A stretch of 64,000 nt of DNA from an uncultured bacterium (GTDB lineage: Bacteria; Verrucomicrobiota; Kiritimatiellia; CAIKKV01; CAITUY01). Shown piece by piece: positions 51,488 through 61,344 of the stretch. The stretch is from the NCBI GenBank assembly GCA_903908715.1, contig CAIVSY010000033.1, positions 1 to 64,000 on the forward strand, read 5' to 3'. The notes beneath the pieces are model-generated. The model was not told the DNA's origin. It did not search any database and saw nothing but the letters and a program-made list of their open reading frames with translations. Numbering within the stretch: position 1 is the stretch's first letter; the number at the start of each line of letters is the position of its first letter. Both the position numbers and the translations under genes were made by a program.

Positions 51488-52981
51488 TCAGGAGCGGTAG
51501 TTGGGCGCTTCCTTGATGATCTTGACATCATGCGGATGCGCTTCCGTGACTCCCGCAAGCGAGACCCGGACAAAACGCCCCCGCTGCTGCAATTCCGAGA
51601 GTGTACGGCATCCGCAGTATCCCATGGAGGCCCGGAGCCCACCGGTGTACTGGTGGAGAATTTTGCGGATAGGTCCCGAGTAGGGGACAATGCCCTCGAT
51701 GCCCTGGGGAACGAGATCTTCCTCCCGGCTGCTGCTCTGTCCGTATCGTTCGCGGCTGGCGGCGCCTTCCTTCATGGCGGCCAGGCTGCCCATGCCGCGA
51801 TAGACGACGTATTGCCGGCCCTGGTGAATGATCTTTTCGCCCGGGCTTTCGTCGCTTCCGGCGAACAATGATCCGCACATGACCACATCTGCCCCGGCCA
51901 CAATGGCTTTCGGGACATCGCCGGAGTGGCGGATTCCGCCATCGGCAATGATGGGAATGGAGCCGGCCAACGCCTTTGCACACTCGTAGATGGCGGTGAT
52001 CTGCGGGATTCCCACGCCGGCTACAACCCGCGTGGTGCAGATGGAACCCGGTCCGATGCCGACCTTGACGGCATCGGCACCTGCGTCCCGAAGCGCGACC
52101 GCCGCCTCCCCGGTGGCGATGTTCCCTGCGATGACGTCGATGTCCGGGTGATGCTTCTTGACCCATTTGACCATGTCGATCACGCCCTTGCTGTGTCCGT
52201 GTGCCGTATCGACCACGACCACATCCACTTGTTCGCGGGCCAGGATGGCGACCCGTTCCTGGTCTGACGGTCCGATGGCGGCGCCTGCGCGCAGCCGGTA
52301 CTTTTCGTCACGATTATAGAGCGGCTCGACATTCTCCACGAGCGTACGCACATCGCTGAAGCTGTAGAGGCCTGCCAGCTTGCCGTTCTTGTCCACCAGG
52401 GGCAGTTTGCCGATGCGATTGCGCTTCATGATCGCATAGGCTTCCTTGAGGGTTGTCTCCGCAGGCGCGGAGATGACGTTGGCCGTCATGACGTCGGTGA
52501 CGAGGGCCTTGCGGTCGGAGGCGAACTTGATGTCGGCGGCGGTGAGGATGCCGACCACCCTGTCATGCTGGTCAACAATGGGGAATCCGCTGAAAGTGAA
52601 GCCTCTTTGCTGCTTGCTCTTCAGGACAGCCTCGAGAGTGTCGGTGGCCCGGAAGACAATGGGGTCGTGGATCATGCCGTTAAGATAATGTTTTACCCGG
52701 GCGACGTGGGCGGCCTGCTGTTTTGGCGGAAGGTTCTTGTGGATGATCCCGATGCCACCTGTGAGAGCCATGGCGATAGCCATGGCGCTTTCCGTCACGG
52801 TGTCCATGGCGGCGCTGGCGAACGGGATATTGATGCCGATCCGTCGGGTCAGGCGGCTTGTAATATCGGCATCATCCGGAAGGAAGTCGGCGTATTGTGT
52901 GATCAGGGATACGTCGTCGAAAGTGAGCCCTTCCTGCGGGAAGCGTTCCATGAATGATTGTACAAAGGCATTCAAACTCAT
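51488..52981 (-). CDS. guaB: Inosine-5'-monophosphate dehydrogenase
   Basis: The protein has 497 residues. It oxidises IMP to XMP, the committed step of guanine nucleotide synthesis. The TIM-barrel start [17 protein letters not shown], two CBS domains (about residues 105-220), the active-site loop [13 protein letters not shown] with Cys315, and the later [19 protein letters not shown] and [10 protein letters not shown] are all canonical. The start at 52981 fits a ribosome binding site AAAGGTG and the promoter at 53022-53050; the longer frame runs into that promoter. Confidence 0.96.
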   Translation of the reverse strand: MSLNAFVQSFMERFPQEGLTFDDVSLITQYADFLPDDADITSRLTRRIGINIPFASAAMDTVTESAMAIAMALTGGIGIIHKNLPPKQQAAHVARVKHYLNGMIHDPIVFRATDTLEAVLKSKQQRGFTFSGFPIVDQHDRVVGILTAADIKFASDRKALVTDVMTANVISAPAETTLKEAYAIMKRNRIGKLPLVDKNGKLAGLYSFSDVRTLVENVEPLYNRDEKYRLRAGAAIGPSDQERVAILAREQVDVVVVDTAHGHSKGVIDMVKWVKKHHPDIDVIAGNIATGEAAVALRDAGADAVKVGIGPGSICTTRVVAGVGIPQITAIYECAKALAGSIPIIADGGIRHSGDVPKAIVAGADVVMCGSLFAGSDESPGEKIIHQGRQYVVYRGMGSLAAMKEGAASRERYGQSSSREEDLVPQGIEGIVPYSGPIRKILHQYTGGLRASMGYCGCRTLSELQQRGRFVRVSLAGVTEAHPHDVKIIKEAPNYRS

Positions 52982-53021
52982 CGGCAACACCTTTCGTAAT
53001 GGTTCAACGTGTTGCCAACGC

Positions 53022-53050
53022 ATTATGGTTCTATGGGCGGGCGAGGTCAA
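53022..53050 (-). promoter_or_regulatory. Sigma-70-type promoter for guaB
   Basis: On the minus strand TTGACC (53050-53045), 17 bases, CATAAT (53027-53022). The start codon is about 40 bases downstream. Confidence 0.65.
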
Positions 53051-53283
53051 TCACCAATTTGCGGGTAAAGCGTTGGTGCGATGGCTGCTCAACAGGTTGG
53101 CCTCACTGAGGCGGGCGCTCTTGATATGACTCACTTAATACTGAAAAGAGGGTTCCTGTGCTTTCCTGGAGTTTTGCTCATTTGATGAGAATGAAATCTT
53201 GATTTCCTGCCCCGCAGAAGGAATCTTGTGCTGAAGATATGTTTTGCAACGGTCTCGTCCCCCGGGGGATTGATCATGTGGAG

Positions 53284-53505
53284 ATGGAGCGCATGATTTC
53301 AGATGGTCAAAGTCGATTGCTGAAGGATCCGGCAACGCGAGAGAAGATCAGCAAGGCAACGTCGGAAATCGAAGGGCGATTCCGGCGTGAGATGGCTGGG
53401 GTAGGGATCCTCGGCAAGATAAAATTGTTGATCAGGATGAAAAAGGCGATTCGTAAAACAAGGGAGAGCATTGCCCCATCATCGGGATGCTACTTGAAGA
53501 CATGA
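53284..53505 (+). CDS. Small hypothetical protein
   Basis: About 73 residues, strongly helical and charged: LLKDPATREKISKATSEIEG, then RFRREMAGVGILGKIKLLIR, then MKKAIRKTRESIAP. No family is recognised and no membrane segment is present. An upstream ATG at 53239 gives 88 residues; ATG 53284 removes an atypical stretch, and a third ATG follows at 53293. A repeat element begins five bases after its stop. It could be a genuine small gene or the tail of a lost one. Confidence 0.45.
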   Translation: MERMISDGQSRLLKDPATREKISKATSEIEGRFRREMAGVGILGKIKLLIRMKKAIRKTRESIAPSSGCYLKT

Positions 53506-53509
53506 AATG

Positions 53510-53786
53510 CTTGGCCGGAACGATTCAGTTACCGGGTGGAATTCCCCTCACCTCAATCCTCTCCCGCAAGGGGAGAGGAAGTGCCAACGACCTCGCTTAT
53601 ACTGTCACCAAAAGGTCATGCCGCTGGGCCCTTGCAACCATTCACAATCGCCTCTCCCTGAGCGGGAGAGTCAAGAAGCCAAACCTCCCTCTCCCTGGAC
53701 GGGAGAGTCAAGAAGCCAAACCTCCCTCTCCCTGGACGGGAGAGGGTCAGGGTGAGGGTGTTTTGAATGGAATCGTTCTGTCTTAG
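53510..53786. repeat. Non-coding repeat element, copy 2, with internal tandem hairpins
   Basis: Ends are CTTGGCCGGAACGATTC (53510-53526) and GAATCGTTCTGTCTTAG (53770-53786). The body matches copies 1 and 3, but a 37-bp unit containing the hairpin CTCTCCC-TGGAC-GGGAGAG is iterated: 53652-53688, 53689-53725, and a partial third from 53726. This makes it about 75 bp longer than the other copies. No reading frame of interest is present. Confidence 0.85.
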
Positions 53787-53858
53787 AACCGGCCGCAACT
53801 GGCTATTGGCGCTGAAGCGCCTCAGCCAAAGCGGTTGCCTTCAGTGGGAGAGTCAAGG

Positions 53859-54149
53859 ATGAGACCCCGCATATGCAAGATGTCGATCATTGGCGCAATG
53901 GCGTCCATGACGCCAGCCGCAGTGTTTCTGCTCGGGCCGCAGCCGTACGTCATATTCATTATCGTTTGTGGGCCGATTGTGGCAGTCGTCCTTGGCATCC
54001 TTTCCCTCATGCGAATTCGAGTATCCAGTGGACAACTGTGCGGTCGAATCTGGGCCTGGTGGGGGATCATCGGCGGGCTTGGCTTTGCACTACTCTGGCT
54101 TGGATTGCTCGGTTTCGTGTTCGGAGGTGGAGCAGGGCTGGCAAGATGA
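53859..54149 (+). CDS. Small two- to three-helix membrane protein (DUF4190-like)
   Basis: About 96 residues. Three hydrophobic stretches are visible: MSIIGAMASMTPAAVFLL, PYVIFIIVCGPIVAVVLGIL, and WWGIIGGLGFALLWLGLLGF. The short connection SLMRIRVSSGQLCGRIWA, ending in a Gly-rich tail, resembles DUF4190-type inner-membrane proteins. ATG 53859 follows AAGG; an earlier ATG at 53835 is possible. Just upstream (around 53850) is GGGAGAGTCAAG, also found inside repeat copy 2, so this start region may derive from the element. Function unknown. Confidence 0.5.
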   Translation: MRPRICKMSIIGAMASMTPAAVFLLGPQPYVIFIIVCGPIVAVVLGILSLMRIRVSSGQLCGRIWAWWGIIGGLGFALLWLGLLGFVFGGGAGLAR

Positions 54150-54375
54150 CCGGCGAACCAACCAGTGGTGGTCACATCGCTTTACCCCGGCTTTACCGGA
54201 ACCGGTCAACGGAAGGATTGCTTGGACGGCTGAAGACAACTGGGCGCTATGCCGTCGCCTGCTGGATGCCATAGATGCCGAAGCCAGCAACCCAATGGTG
54301 TTCGAAGCGCTGAAGAGAAACATGCCGTCCCGCGAAATGCAGGTCGGCATGCTGTGGATCCGCGAAACGCGGCAA
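54150..54375. other. Intergenic gap, possible decayed gene
   Basis: Between the small membrane gene and trxA no complete gene is visible. The plus-strand stretch 54205-54380 reads as a protein-like helical segment (NWALCRRLLDAIDAEASNPM) with no start or stop of its own before it runs into the antisense of trxA. A short perfect hairpin CCGCGAAACGCGG (54360-54372) sits three bases past the trxA stop, without a T-run. Confidence 0.3.
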
Positions 54376-54705
<330 letters not shown>

Positions 54706-54719
54706 TTTCAAACTCCTGA

Positions 54720-55556
54720 TTAAAGCATTACTTTTCCGGGGAAATTCCATCCGAGGTTCGGGAACGCCTGCAGTAACAGCACGTAGACCATGACGCACAG
54801 CAGGACAACTGCGGCGGCGGCCAGAACGGGGAAGATCGCATGGGGGGCTGCCACGTTCTCCTCCGCGACGCGCGCCGCGGCCTGGGCCTCTACCCGTGCT
54901 ACGGCCATACTGCGCGGTACGGGCCTGGCGGGGCTGCCATCGGGCCTGCGAATCTTGATTGTTTTGCGCTGAGTCGGCTGGCCTTCCTCGCTGGGCTGTT
55001 CCTCAGGCAGGTCAATTCGTGACGTGACCGATTTGGCGGCCGGCTCAGCCGGAGCCGGCGTATCCGTTGCCTGTGGTTCAGGCGGCTGGATCGGCGGAAT
55101 CGGTGTGGCCGCAAGCCCGGCAGGCCGCTTGATACGGATGGTCTTCGGAGCGGCAATGGGTGTACCGGAATCGGTCCGTTCCCCGCCTGCTGTTTCGAGT
55201 GGAATTCGCGAGGTTTGGCGCTTGAGTTCCTCGGGGAGGAGGGCGGCCGAAATCGCCTTAGGCGACGGGGTTATTGTGATTGTGGGAACCGGGCCCGCAG
55301 GTGTCAGCCGGATGGTCTTTGCCGCGCCAACGCCAGCAACGGGTGCCCCTGTGGGTGCGCCGGGTTCTGCGCTCACCTGGTCAAGGGGAATCCGAGAGGT
55401 TTTCTTCTTCAGCGTACCGGCTGTCTCCGGGGGGGTGGGCTGCGGCAGATCAACACGGGCTGTACGTTTCTTTGCCGCATCCGCTGGCGGGGCATCCGAA
55501 TCCTTGAAGTTCAATTTAGGGGGAATCGCGCTGTCACCATTTGTGTTGCTTGTCAT
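54720..55556 (-). CDS. Tail-anchored protein with alternating TSRI and KTI(R/K) motifs, function unknown
   Basis: The protein has 278 residues, rich in Pro, Ala and Thr. Two short motifs alternate. Motif A is RTARVDLP (31), KTSRIPLD (52), QTSRIPLE (114) and VTSRIDLP (177). Motif B is KTIRLTPAG (80), [10 protein letters not shown] (138) and [10 protein letters not shown] (198). The order is A-A-B-A-B-A-B, linked by disordered spacers. One membrane helix lies near the C-terminus (residues about 241-263, [20 protein letters not shown]) with a short tail. With no signal peptide, the repeats should face the cytoplasm. The threonine in every motif invites comparison with phosphothreonine docking sites, but this is speculation. 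It is encoded just before trxA. I recognise no named family. Confidence 0.7.
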   Translation of the reverse strand: MTSNTNGDSAIPPKLNFKDSDAPPADAAKKRTARVDLPQPTPPETAGTLKKKTSRIPLDQVSAEPGAPTGAPVAGVGAAKTIRLTPAGPVPTITITPSPKAISAALLPEELKRQTSRIPLETAGGERTDSGTPIAAPKTIRIKRPAGLAATPIPPIQPPEPQATDTPAPAEPAAKSVTSRIDLPEEQPSEEGQPTQRKTIKIRRPDGSPARPVPRSMAVARVEAQAAARVAEENVAAPHAIFPVLAAAAVVLLCVMVYVLLLQAFPNLGWNFPGKVML

Positions 55557-55648
55557 TGCGTGCCAACCTTTTCGTGACCCATTCCAATCATTTCAATGAT
55601 GCGGCTAGGTTACGCTGTGCCTGGGCATTCGTCAAAGGAAAACATGTC

Positions 55649-55851
55649 CTTAACGGGAACGATTTAGTTGCCGGGTGCAATACCCCTCACCTCGATCCTC
55701 TCCCGCAAGGGGAGAGGAGTGCCGCCGAATCTCTTTTATGTCGTCATCAGAACGTTATACCGCTGGAGCCTTGCACCGATTCAGAATTCTTTCTCGCCTG
55801 ACGGGAGAGGGCTGGGGTGAGGGTGGTTTAAGCTGAATCGTTCCGGCTTAG
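55649..55851. repeat. Non-coding repeat element, copy 3
   Basis: Ends are CTTAACGGGAACGATTT (55649-55665) and GAATCGTTCCGGCTTAG (55835-55851), imperfect inverted repeats. The interior again has CTCTCCCGCAAGGGGAGAG and GGTGAGGGTG. The right end supplies the TAA stop of frr (55850-55848). At 203 bp it has the same length as copy 1. Confidence 0.85.
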
Positions 55852-56411
55852 ACGGCCATCATTTCCTTTTCCTTGGCCGCGAGTACATCATCCACCTTGG
55901 TGATGTAAGTGTCGGTGTCCTTCTGGATCTGGTCCAGAGCCTGATCCCTTTCGTCCTCCGTGATTTTGCTGTCCTTCTGCAGGACCTTGATCCGGTCATT
56001 GGATTCACGGCGAATATTGCGGATGGCGACACGGCTTTCCTCGGCCATTCGCTTGGCCACCTTGGTCAGATCCTTGCGGCGTTCCTCGCTCAACTCCGGG
56101 ATAATGATGCGGATCACACGCCCGTCGTTCATGGGGGTTACGCCAAGATTGGCGGCCAGGATCGCCTTCTCGATGGCCGGCAGGGCGGACGGGTCGTAGG
56201 AATTGACGACAATCATGCGCGCCTCGGGCGTTGCGATACCGGCGATTTCGCGCAGGCGGGTCGGTGTTCCATAGTAGGGGACCATGACATTCTCAACCAG
56301 GCTGGGCGATGCCTTGCCCGTCCGTAATCCGGTGAATTCCTGCAGAAGAAACTGCAGGCACTTTGTCATTTTATCGTCTGCTTCCAGCAGGATGTCGTCA
56401 AGTGTTTCCAT
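55848..56411 (-). CDS. frr: Ribosome recycling factor
   Basis: The protein has 187 residues, the usual length. It splits the post-termination ribosome together with EF-G. Diagnostic segments are FTGLRTGKASPSLVENVMV, YYGTPTRLREIAGI, and the hinge-adjacent IPELSEERRKDLTKVAKRM. It follows pyrH after three bases, the classic pyrH-frr order. The stop codon lies inside the terminal repeat of the adjacent mobile element, so the last residues (KEMMAV) may not be ancestral. Confidence 0.97.
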   Translation of the reverse strand: METLDDILLEADDKMTKCLQFLLQEFTGLRTGKASPSLVENVMVPYYGTPTRLREIAGIATPEARMIVVNSYDPSALPAIEKAILAANLGVTPMNDGRVIRIIIPELSEERRKDLTKVAKRMAEESRVAIRNIRRESNDRIKVLQKDSKITEDERDQALDQIQKDTDTYITKVDDVLAAKEKEMMAV

Positions 56412-56414
56412 GGT

Positions 56415-57158
56415 TCAGGCTCCTTCATCTGATACAACCGTTCCGATCATAGCGCCGGTCACGACCTTTTCAAGGTTTCCTTCCTTGAAGAAGTCGAAAA
56501 CCACGATGGGAATGTGGTTTTCCATGCAGAGCGCAAAAGCGGCTGCATCCATGACCTTGAGCTGCTTGGCCAGTGCTTCCTGGTAGCTGAGCCTGGAGTA
56601 GCGTTTGGCGGATGGATTCTTCACAGGGTCGCTGGTGTACACGCCGTCGACTTTGGTAGCCTTCAGGAGGGCATCGGCATCGATTTCGCTGGCGCGGAGG
56701 GCGGCCGCGGTATCGGTGCTGAAATAGGGATTGCCGGTCCCGCCGCCAAAGATGACTACGCGGCCCTTGTCAAGATGACGGACCGCGCGGCGGCGGATGA
56801 AGGGTTCGGCGACCTGACGCATTTCGATGGCGGTCTGCACGCGGGTGTTGACGCCGGCTTTTTCCAGCGCGTCCTGGAGGGCGAGCGCATTGATCACGGT
56901 TGCGAGCATCCCCATGTAGTCCCCGGTATTGCGATCGATCCCCCGGCTCTCGCCGGCATGACCGCGGAAGATGTTTCCGCCGCCCACGACGATGGCGATC
57001 TCAATGCCCAGCTTGCGCACCTTGCGGATCTGCTGGGCGAAACCGGCGACGACTTCGGGGTCGATGCTGAGGCCCGTTTTCTTGCTCTGGAGGACTTCCC
57101 CGCTTAACTTCAGGAGTATCCGTTTGAACCTGGGTTTGACGGCCGTTTGGCGTGGCAT
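56415..57158 (-). CDS. pyrH: Uridylate kinase (UMP kinase)
   Basis: The protein has 247 residues. It phosphorylates UMP to UDP and belongs to the amino-acid-kinase fold. Landmarks are [47 protein letters not shown], and [20 protein letters not shown], followed by [17 protein letters not shown]. It starts at ATG 57158 and has its own promoter upstream at 57205-57233. Confidence 0.97.
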   Translation of the reverse strand: MPRQTAVKPRFKRILLKLSGEVLQSKKTGLSIDPEVVAGFAQQIRKVRKLGIEIAIVVGGGNIFRGHAGESRGIDRNTGDYMGMLATVINALALQDALEKAGVNTRVQTAIEMRQVAEPFIRRRAVRHLDKGRVVIFGGGTGNPYFSTDTAAALRASEIDADALLKATKVDGVYTSDPVKNPSAKRYSRLSYQEALAKQLKVMDAAAFALCMENHIPIVVFDFFKEGNLEKVVTGAMIGTVVSDEGA

Positions 57159-57204
57159 GGATGTACCTTTGGGTGACAGGCTTGTGTTTTGGCAACCGGG
57201 CAGG

Positions 57205-57233
57205 ACAATAGCCCAAAGAGGGTGTGATTGTAA
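57205..57233 (-). promoter_or_regulatory. Sigma-70-type promoter for pyrH-frr
   Basis: On the minus strand TTACAA (57233-57228), 17 bases, TATTGT (57210-57205). It lies in the 88-bp gap between the cyclase gene and pyrH. Confidence 0.55.
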
Positions 57234-57246
57234 AGTGGATATGAGG

Positions 57247-59085
57247 TCACGATTGAGGTGACGATTGGGATTCGCGCGTGGGGAGTGGATGGGGTCTCCG
57301 TCCTCCGGCCTTTGTGTGTACGAACCCGCGCAGGGCGGAGATTGAGAAGAGGAGCGGGTAGAGTTGTTCGGAATACCAGAGCCGGGCGAAATACAGGCCG
57401 ATGGGGGCGGCCGGCAGGTATTTCCCGTCGTGCGTCAGGTCGAGGAGCTGCTTCAGGTTGTGTTCGACGTCAAGCAGCGATCCCGAGCGTGTCAGGGCGG
57501 CAAGGGCCATTGCGGTTTCCTCGATTGCAGGGATGGCGCCGGGTTGTGCGCCCCATCCGCCGTCGGCGTGGCTGGCCCGGATGAGGAATGACCGGCTCTT
57601 CTGGATGAGTGGCTGCAGCAGGGGAATGCATGGATCCGTTGCCGGTAAGTTCAGGCGGGTCAACGCCAGCAAGGTCCTTGCGGTTCCGTACACCGGATTG
57701 CTCTCGTCGGGGTGCGCCTGGGAGCCAAACCAGAGCGGCAGCCAGGCGCCTTCCCTGGTTTGGCTCTTGGAGAGATATCTCAACATACGGGCCATACCGC
57801 GATGGATCCGCTTCGCGAAGGCGGGGTCCATGGCCGGTTTCCACTCTGACAAGGCTTCCAATGCGTGAGCCGTGAGGTCCGGGCAACTGCGGTCGAACGG
57901 AAGTTTTCCCCACCCGCGGCTGAACGTGGGGATCCCGCCATCGTGGTTCTGGAGGGAAAGCAGCCATTCGATGGCCTGGCGGGCCGCCTGTTCCTGTCCG
58001 GTCTTCCGGTCATCCAGACGCCGGATTGCGAGCAGCACGGCGGCCGTATCATCGGCATCCGGCATGGCGCCGGGTAGATCCGTCCATCCCCAGCCTCCGG
58101 GGGCTCCGCCGGTAAGGGGGTGACGCCGCACCTGTTGCTGCTGAAGAAGCCAGCGCAGGATGATCCTCTTTTCGGCAGGCGGGATTCCGGGCGGGGACCC
58201 CGGTTCGAGCAGGATATTGACGGCATTAGCCGTTACCCAGGTGGCGAGGTCCGAATCGATGGGCCAGCTTCCATCCGGGCGTTGCGAATGGCGGAGGAAG
58301 GCGAGTGCCCTGTGCACAATCCTATGGTCGGAAAATCCCGCGGCGATGAGGCTCATCGATACGAATCCGGTGAGCGGTGTGGCCTCCTCGTACCCGCCGT
58401 TCGGCGGTTGCATACCTTCGGCCATGGCCAGCAGGCGCGAGGTGAGCCGATCCCTCAACCATCGCACAGGGACCGTGCGGGAGGGGGCGCGGCGATGATG
58501 GACAAGGCCCATGGAGATCAGGGCGGGCAGGGCGTAGCTGACGACCCCCATGTTGAGGAATCGGAACCATGCGCGGGGCAGTGCTGCCAACTCGAGGGGC
58601 AACTGGGTAATCCGTTTCCACGCTTGAGGCTCCGGTCCGAGGCAACCCGCCAGGGTGCCCATCGTGAGGATTGGGACCGAAAACGTCAGATCGTGTCCGT
58701 ATCGCTGGCGGATGGCCTTGGTGATCGCTTCGGCGGACAGTCCTCCGATGTGTTTTTGCAGCCATGTAGCGCCCATGACCGGATCGCCTGATGAGGCAAA
58801 CCAGGTGAGCAGTGTGGCTGTAAGATTGGTGGGGCTTTCCGGTGAATCGCCCCAGCCGCCATCTGGATTTCGTGTTCGGCGAAGCCAGTCCTGTCCGGCC
58901 TCGATGGCTTGCCGGTCGGTTTCCTGGCCCGCCTTGCGAAGGGTGAAGATGGCGATGGCCGTTGAGATGGCGCTGCTGCTGAGTTGCCCCCGCCAGGGTC
59001 TCTCAGGATTGAACTCCGCCAGTAGGCGGGCTTCCATCCGCTCCAAGGCGGCTTGTGCCCGCAGGGAGAGGGATGAGGTGATCAT
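57247..59085 (-). CDS. Squalene-hopene cyclase-like class II terpene cyclase
   Basis: The protein has 612 residues, a little shorter than typical squalene-hopene cyclases (630-680). The protonating motif DADDT (343-347, in [16 protein letters not shown]) is intact. QW-type repeats are spread through both barrels: NPDGGWGDS (73), RPDGSWPID (269), HADGGWGAQ (506), and a degenerate [13 protein letters not shown] (445) at the usual DGSW position. A membrane-dipping hydrophobic stretch lies near 160-195 ([19 protein letters not shown]). It should cyclise a linear polyprene by acid-triggered cascade. No squalene synthase gene is present nearby, so the substrate need not be squalene. It begins in the stop codon of the next cyclase-like gene. 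Confidence 0.82.
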   Translation of the reverse strand: MITSSLSLRAQAALERMEARLLAEFNPERPWRGQLSSSAISTAIAIFTLRKAGQETDRQAIEAGQDWLRRTRNPDGGWGDSPESPTNLTATLLTWFASSGDPVMGATWLQKHIGGLSAEAITKAIRQRYGHDLTFSVPILTMGTLAGCLGPEPQAWKRITQLPLELAALPRAWFRFLNMGVVSYALPALISMGLVHHRRAPSRTVPVRWLRDRLTSRLLAMAEGMQPPNGGYEEATPLTGFVSMSLIAAGFSDHRIVHRALAFLRHSQRPDGSWPIDSDLATWVTANAVNILLEPGSPPGIPPAEKRIILRWLLQQQQVRRHPLTGGAPGGWGWTDLPGAMPDADDTAAVLLAIRRLDDRKTGQEQAARQAIEWLLSLQNHDGGIPTFSRGWGKLPFDRSCPDLTAHALEALSEWKPAMDPAFAKRIHRGMARMLRYLSKSQTREGAWLPLWFGSQAHPDESNPVYGTARTLLALTRLNLPATDPCIPLLQPLIQKSRSFLIRASHADGGWGAQPGAIPAIEETAMALAALTRSGSLLDVEHNLKQLLDLTHDGKYLPAAPIGLYFARLWYSEQLYPLLFSISALRGFVHTKAGGRRPHPLPTRESQSSPQS

Positions 59086-59987
59086 GCTTTGCTCCCCGTT
59101 TCCGGGTAAAGGCTTCCCAGCCCCAGAAGGCCGTAGTAGGTGTATTCTATATCCGCTATCGGATCCAGTTCATGGCCCCTGTAGCCGCCGGATGGATCAA
59201 GGAGCCCTTCGATGAACGCTTGGCACGGTGTGGCAATGTCCTTCATGGCCAGCCCGTGGGTTCGAAGGCTGAAGAGCGCGATTCCGGTGGAAAGAAGGTC
59301 TGGCAGGGGCGATCGGGGAAACGCGAGGAAACCGCCGGGGGTGAAGCACTGTTCCAGAAGCCATTCAACGGCGGATGGCGAATCGAGCCCGGCGAGGCAG
59401 TGTCTTGCGATAATGGCAGCGGATGTGGCGGGCACATTGCCCGCACCGGCAGCCGCGTAATTGGCAAAGCTTCCATCCGGGTTTTCCAACGTCTGGAGGA
59501 TCTTCAGGAAGGGGGCCGGGGAGGGAGGTAGGCGATCGAGCGACTCGAGAGCGGTCCAGGCCATGAATGTTGCGGTGGCTGAGGGAGTGCAACTGCCCGG
59601 ATTGACATCAAATCCGCCATCCGGGCATTGAAAGCGGAGAATGGCGTTCGACAACTTCAGGCGCCATGCAACGGGTGTTTGTTGTGGCAGGATCCGCATG
59701 CGGGCGCGGGCCAGGCTTACAAGATCCATGAATCCCAGTCCCTGCCCATCCTCCCTGCCGGCCAGGTAGGCGGCCAGGGCATCGGTTGCCGGATCCGGCG
59801 GCATCTGCGAAAAGATCTCGGCTCCGAACGCGGTATAATACAGGTCGCTCTGGCCGCCTCGTGACTGGAATGCCCCGTCGGCATTCTGCCTTGCGGCCAG
59901 GAAACTCCGGATTTGGTCGGAACCGGATCCGAGCGCCACAAGTCCGTCCTGAACCGCATGGACCATGTTATGGAGAATTGATGTCAT
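59082..59987 (-). CDS. Single-barrel prenyltransferase/squalene-oxidase-repeat protein
   Basis: About 301 residues, half the size of the cyclase. It is built of alpha-alpha repeats with QW-like turns: QNADGAFQSRGGQSDLYYTA, QCPDGGFDVNPGSCTPSATA, ENPDGSFANYAAAGAGNVPA, FTPGGFLAFP, and LDPSGGYRGHELDPIADIEY. This is the fold of protein prenyltransferase beta subunits. It has no DxDD motif, and a zinc site is not obvious, so it may be a binding partner, a second barrel, or a specialised prenyl-binding enzyme. The start at 59987 was chosen over 60092 because homologous repeats begin soon after. It overlaps the cyclase gene by four bases. Confidence 0.72.
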   Translation of the reverse strand: MTSILHNMVHAVQDGLVALGSGSDQIRSFLAARQNADGAFQSRGGQSDLYYTAFGAEIFSQMPPDPATDALAAYLAGREDGQGLGFMDLVSLARARMRILPQQTPVAWRLKLSNAILRFQCPDGGFDVNPGSCTPSATATFMAWTALESLDRLPPSPAPFLKILQTLENPDGSFANYAAAGAGNVPATSAAIIARHCLAGLDSPSAVEWLLEQCFTPGGFLAFPRSPLPDLLSTGIALFSLRTHGLAMKDIATPCQAFIEGLLDPSGGYRGHELDPIADIEYTYYGLLGLGSLYPETGSKA

Positions 59988-60150
59988 TCGGGGCCTTGTG
60001 TTTGCCGGGTTCGCCAGTATGGCTTTCCTTCGTCTGGTGGAAACGATAGCATGCGACCGGATCGAGTGCAGGGAAAAGTTGAGCGGTGTCATCGCAATGG
60101 CCTGGGCAGGCCGGGCGGGATACAGCCCGGCCTTTCCGGAAGAGGGTGGA

Positions 60151-61344
60151 ATGAAAGTCAGGGCATTGTGGCGGCTGGCGATGGAGCCGGATCCGCGTTG
60201 CGTGGCGCGGTTCGGATGGAATTTCGGATGGAAGGGGATGCAGGCGGTCCGGCATTTTGAGCGCCGCCTGAGGCAGGGCCGTTATTTCCCGGCCTTTCTG
60301 TTTGTCTCGTTGACCAATGCCTGCAACCTGGAGTGTCAGGGTTGCTGGGTGACGCCTTCCAGCCCCGCGCGGGAAATGGATTCCGGGACGCTCGATAACG
60401 TGATCCGCGAAAGCCGGCGGTATGGCGGATCCTTTTTCGGGCTGCTGGGGGGTGAGCCCTTGCTCTACAGGGGGCTGTTCGACGTCATCGGGCGTCATCC
60501 GGAATGCTATTTCCTGTTGTTCACTAATGGGACTTTGTTAAGCGGTGAAATGGCGCGGCGGATGCGTGCGCTGGGGAATGTTTCGCCCCTGGTCAGTATT
60601 GAAGGCATGGAGAAAGTCAGTGACCTGCGCCGGGGCGGAGCCGGTGTTTTCCCGCGGGCCCTGGAGGGGCTGGAGCATTGCAGGCGGAACCGGTTGGTGA
60701 CAGGTGTGGCGACGAGTGTGTGCCGCTCCAATTTTGCTGAACTGGTTTCCGAGGCCTTCCTTGATTTCCTGGTCGGCCGAGGGGTGCACTACATCTGGTA
60801 CTACATCTATCGGCCGGTGGGGCCCCGACCGACTCCGGAACTTGCGTTGTCGGCGGAGGAGGTCCGGAAACTGCGACGGTTCATTGTGGAAATGCGGTGC
60901 AGGAAGCCGATCCTGATCATTGACGCCTACTGGGATCATGAGGGTCGAGCGCTTTGCCCGGCTGCAACAGGCATTGGTCATCACATCAGTCCCGATGGCT
61001 TTGTGGAACCCTGTCCGCCGCTGCAATTGTCGAAAGACCCGATTGGGGACGGGAAAGGGATGGGGCCCCGCATCGAGAACTCGGAATTCTTGAGGGATTT
61101 CAGAGCGGTCGCTGCGTCCGCAACACGGGGTTGTGTGATCCTGGATCGTCCGGATCTTGTGGTCCAGCTTGCAGAGCGGCACGGGGCCGTCGACAGCAGC
61201 GGCCGGGGGACCGTGATCCGGGAGATGCAGTCCTTGTGCCCCTGTGCGAGTCACCAGCATGAGGGCCCGCCGATTCCCGAGAAGAGCCTGGCATACCGGC
61301 TGGCCAAGAAGTACTGGTTTTTCGGCTTCGGGGCTTACGGTTGA
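60151..61344 (+). CDS. Radical SAM enzyme with SPASM-like C-terminus
   Basis: The protein has 397 residues. The radical-SAM cluster motif is CNLECQGC (Cys58, Cys62, Cys65). GGEP (in LLGGEPLLYRGLF) is the SAM-binding motif. The C-terminal part contains further cysteines (ALCPAATG, VEPCPP, SLCPCASH) that could hold auxiliary iron-sulfur clusters. Start ATG 60151 follows AGAGGGTGG. The gene lies between the cyclase pair and the polyprenyl synthase, on the opposite strand, and overlaps the synthase 3' end by ten bases. A role in modifying a polyprenyl or cyclised product is inferred from position only; the reaction is unknown. It differs from HpnH in its cysteine spacing context. Confidence 0.83.
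   Translation: MKVRALWRLAMEPDPRCVARFGWNFGWKGMQAVRHFERRLRQGRYFPAFLFVSLTNACNLECQGCWVTPSSPAREMDSGTLDNVIRESRRYGGSFFGLLGGEPLLYRGLFDVIGRHPECYFLLFTNGTLLSGEMARRMRALGNVSPLVSIEGMEKVSDLRRGGAGVFPRALEGLEHCRRNRLVTGVATSVCRSNFAELVSEAFLDFLVGRGVHYIWYYIYRPVGPRPTPELALSAEEVRKLRRFIVEMRCRKPILIIDAYWDHEGRALCPAATGIGHHISPDGFVEPCPPLQLSKDPIGDGKGMGPRIENSEFLRDFRAVAASATRGCVILDRPDLVVQLAERHGAVDSSGRGTVIREMQSLCPCASHQHEGPPIPEKSLAYRLAKKYWFFGFGAYG

Noticed and set aside
53587-53744. Tandem 37-bp units considered as a CRISPR array
   Set aside because: Units are directly adjacent with no variable spacers and only two and a half copies.
54360-54372. Hairpin after trxA as an intrinsic terminator
   Set aside because: Only a five-base stem and no T-run on the transcript.
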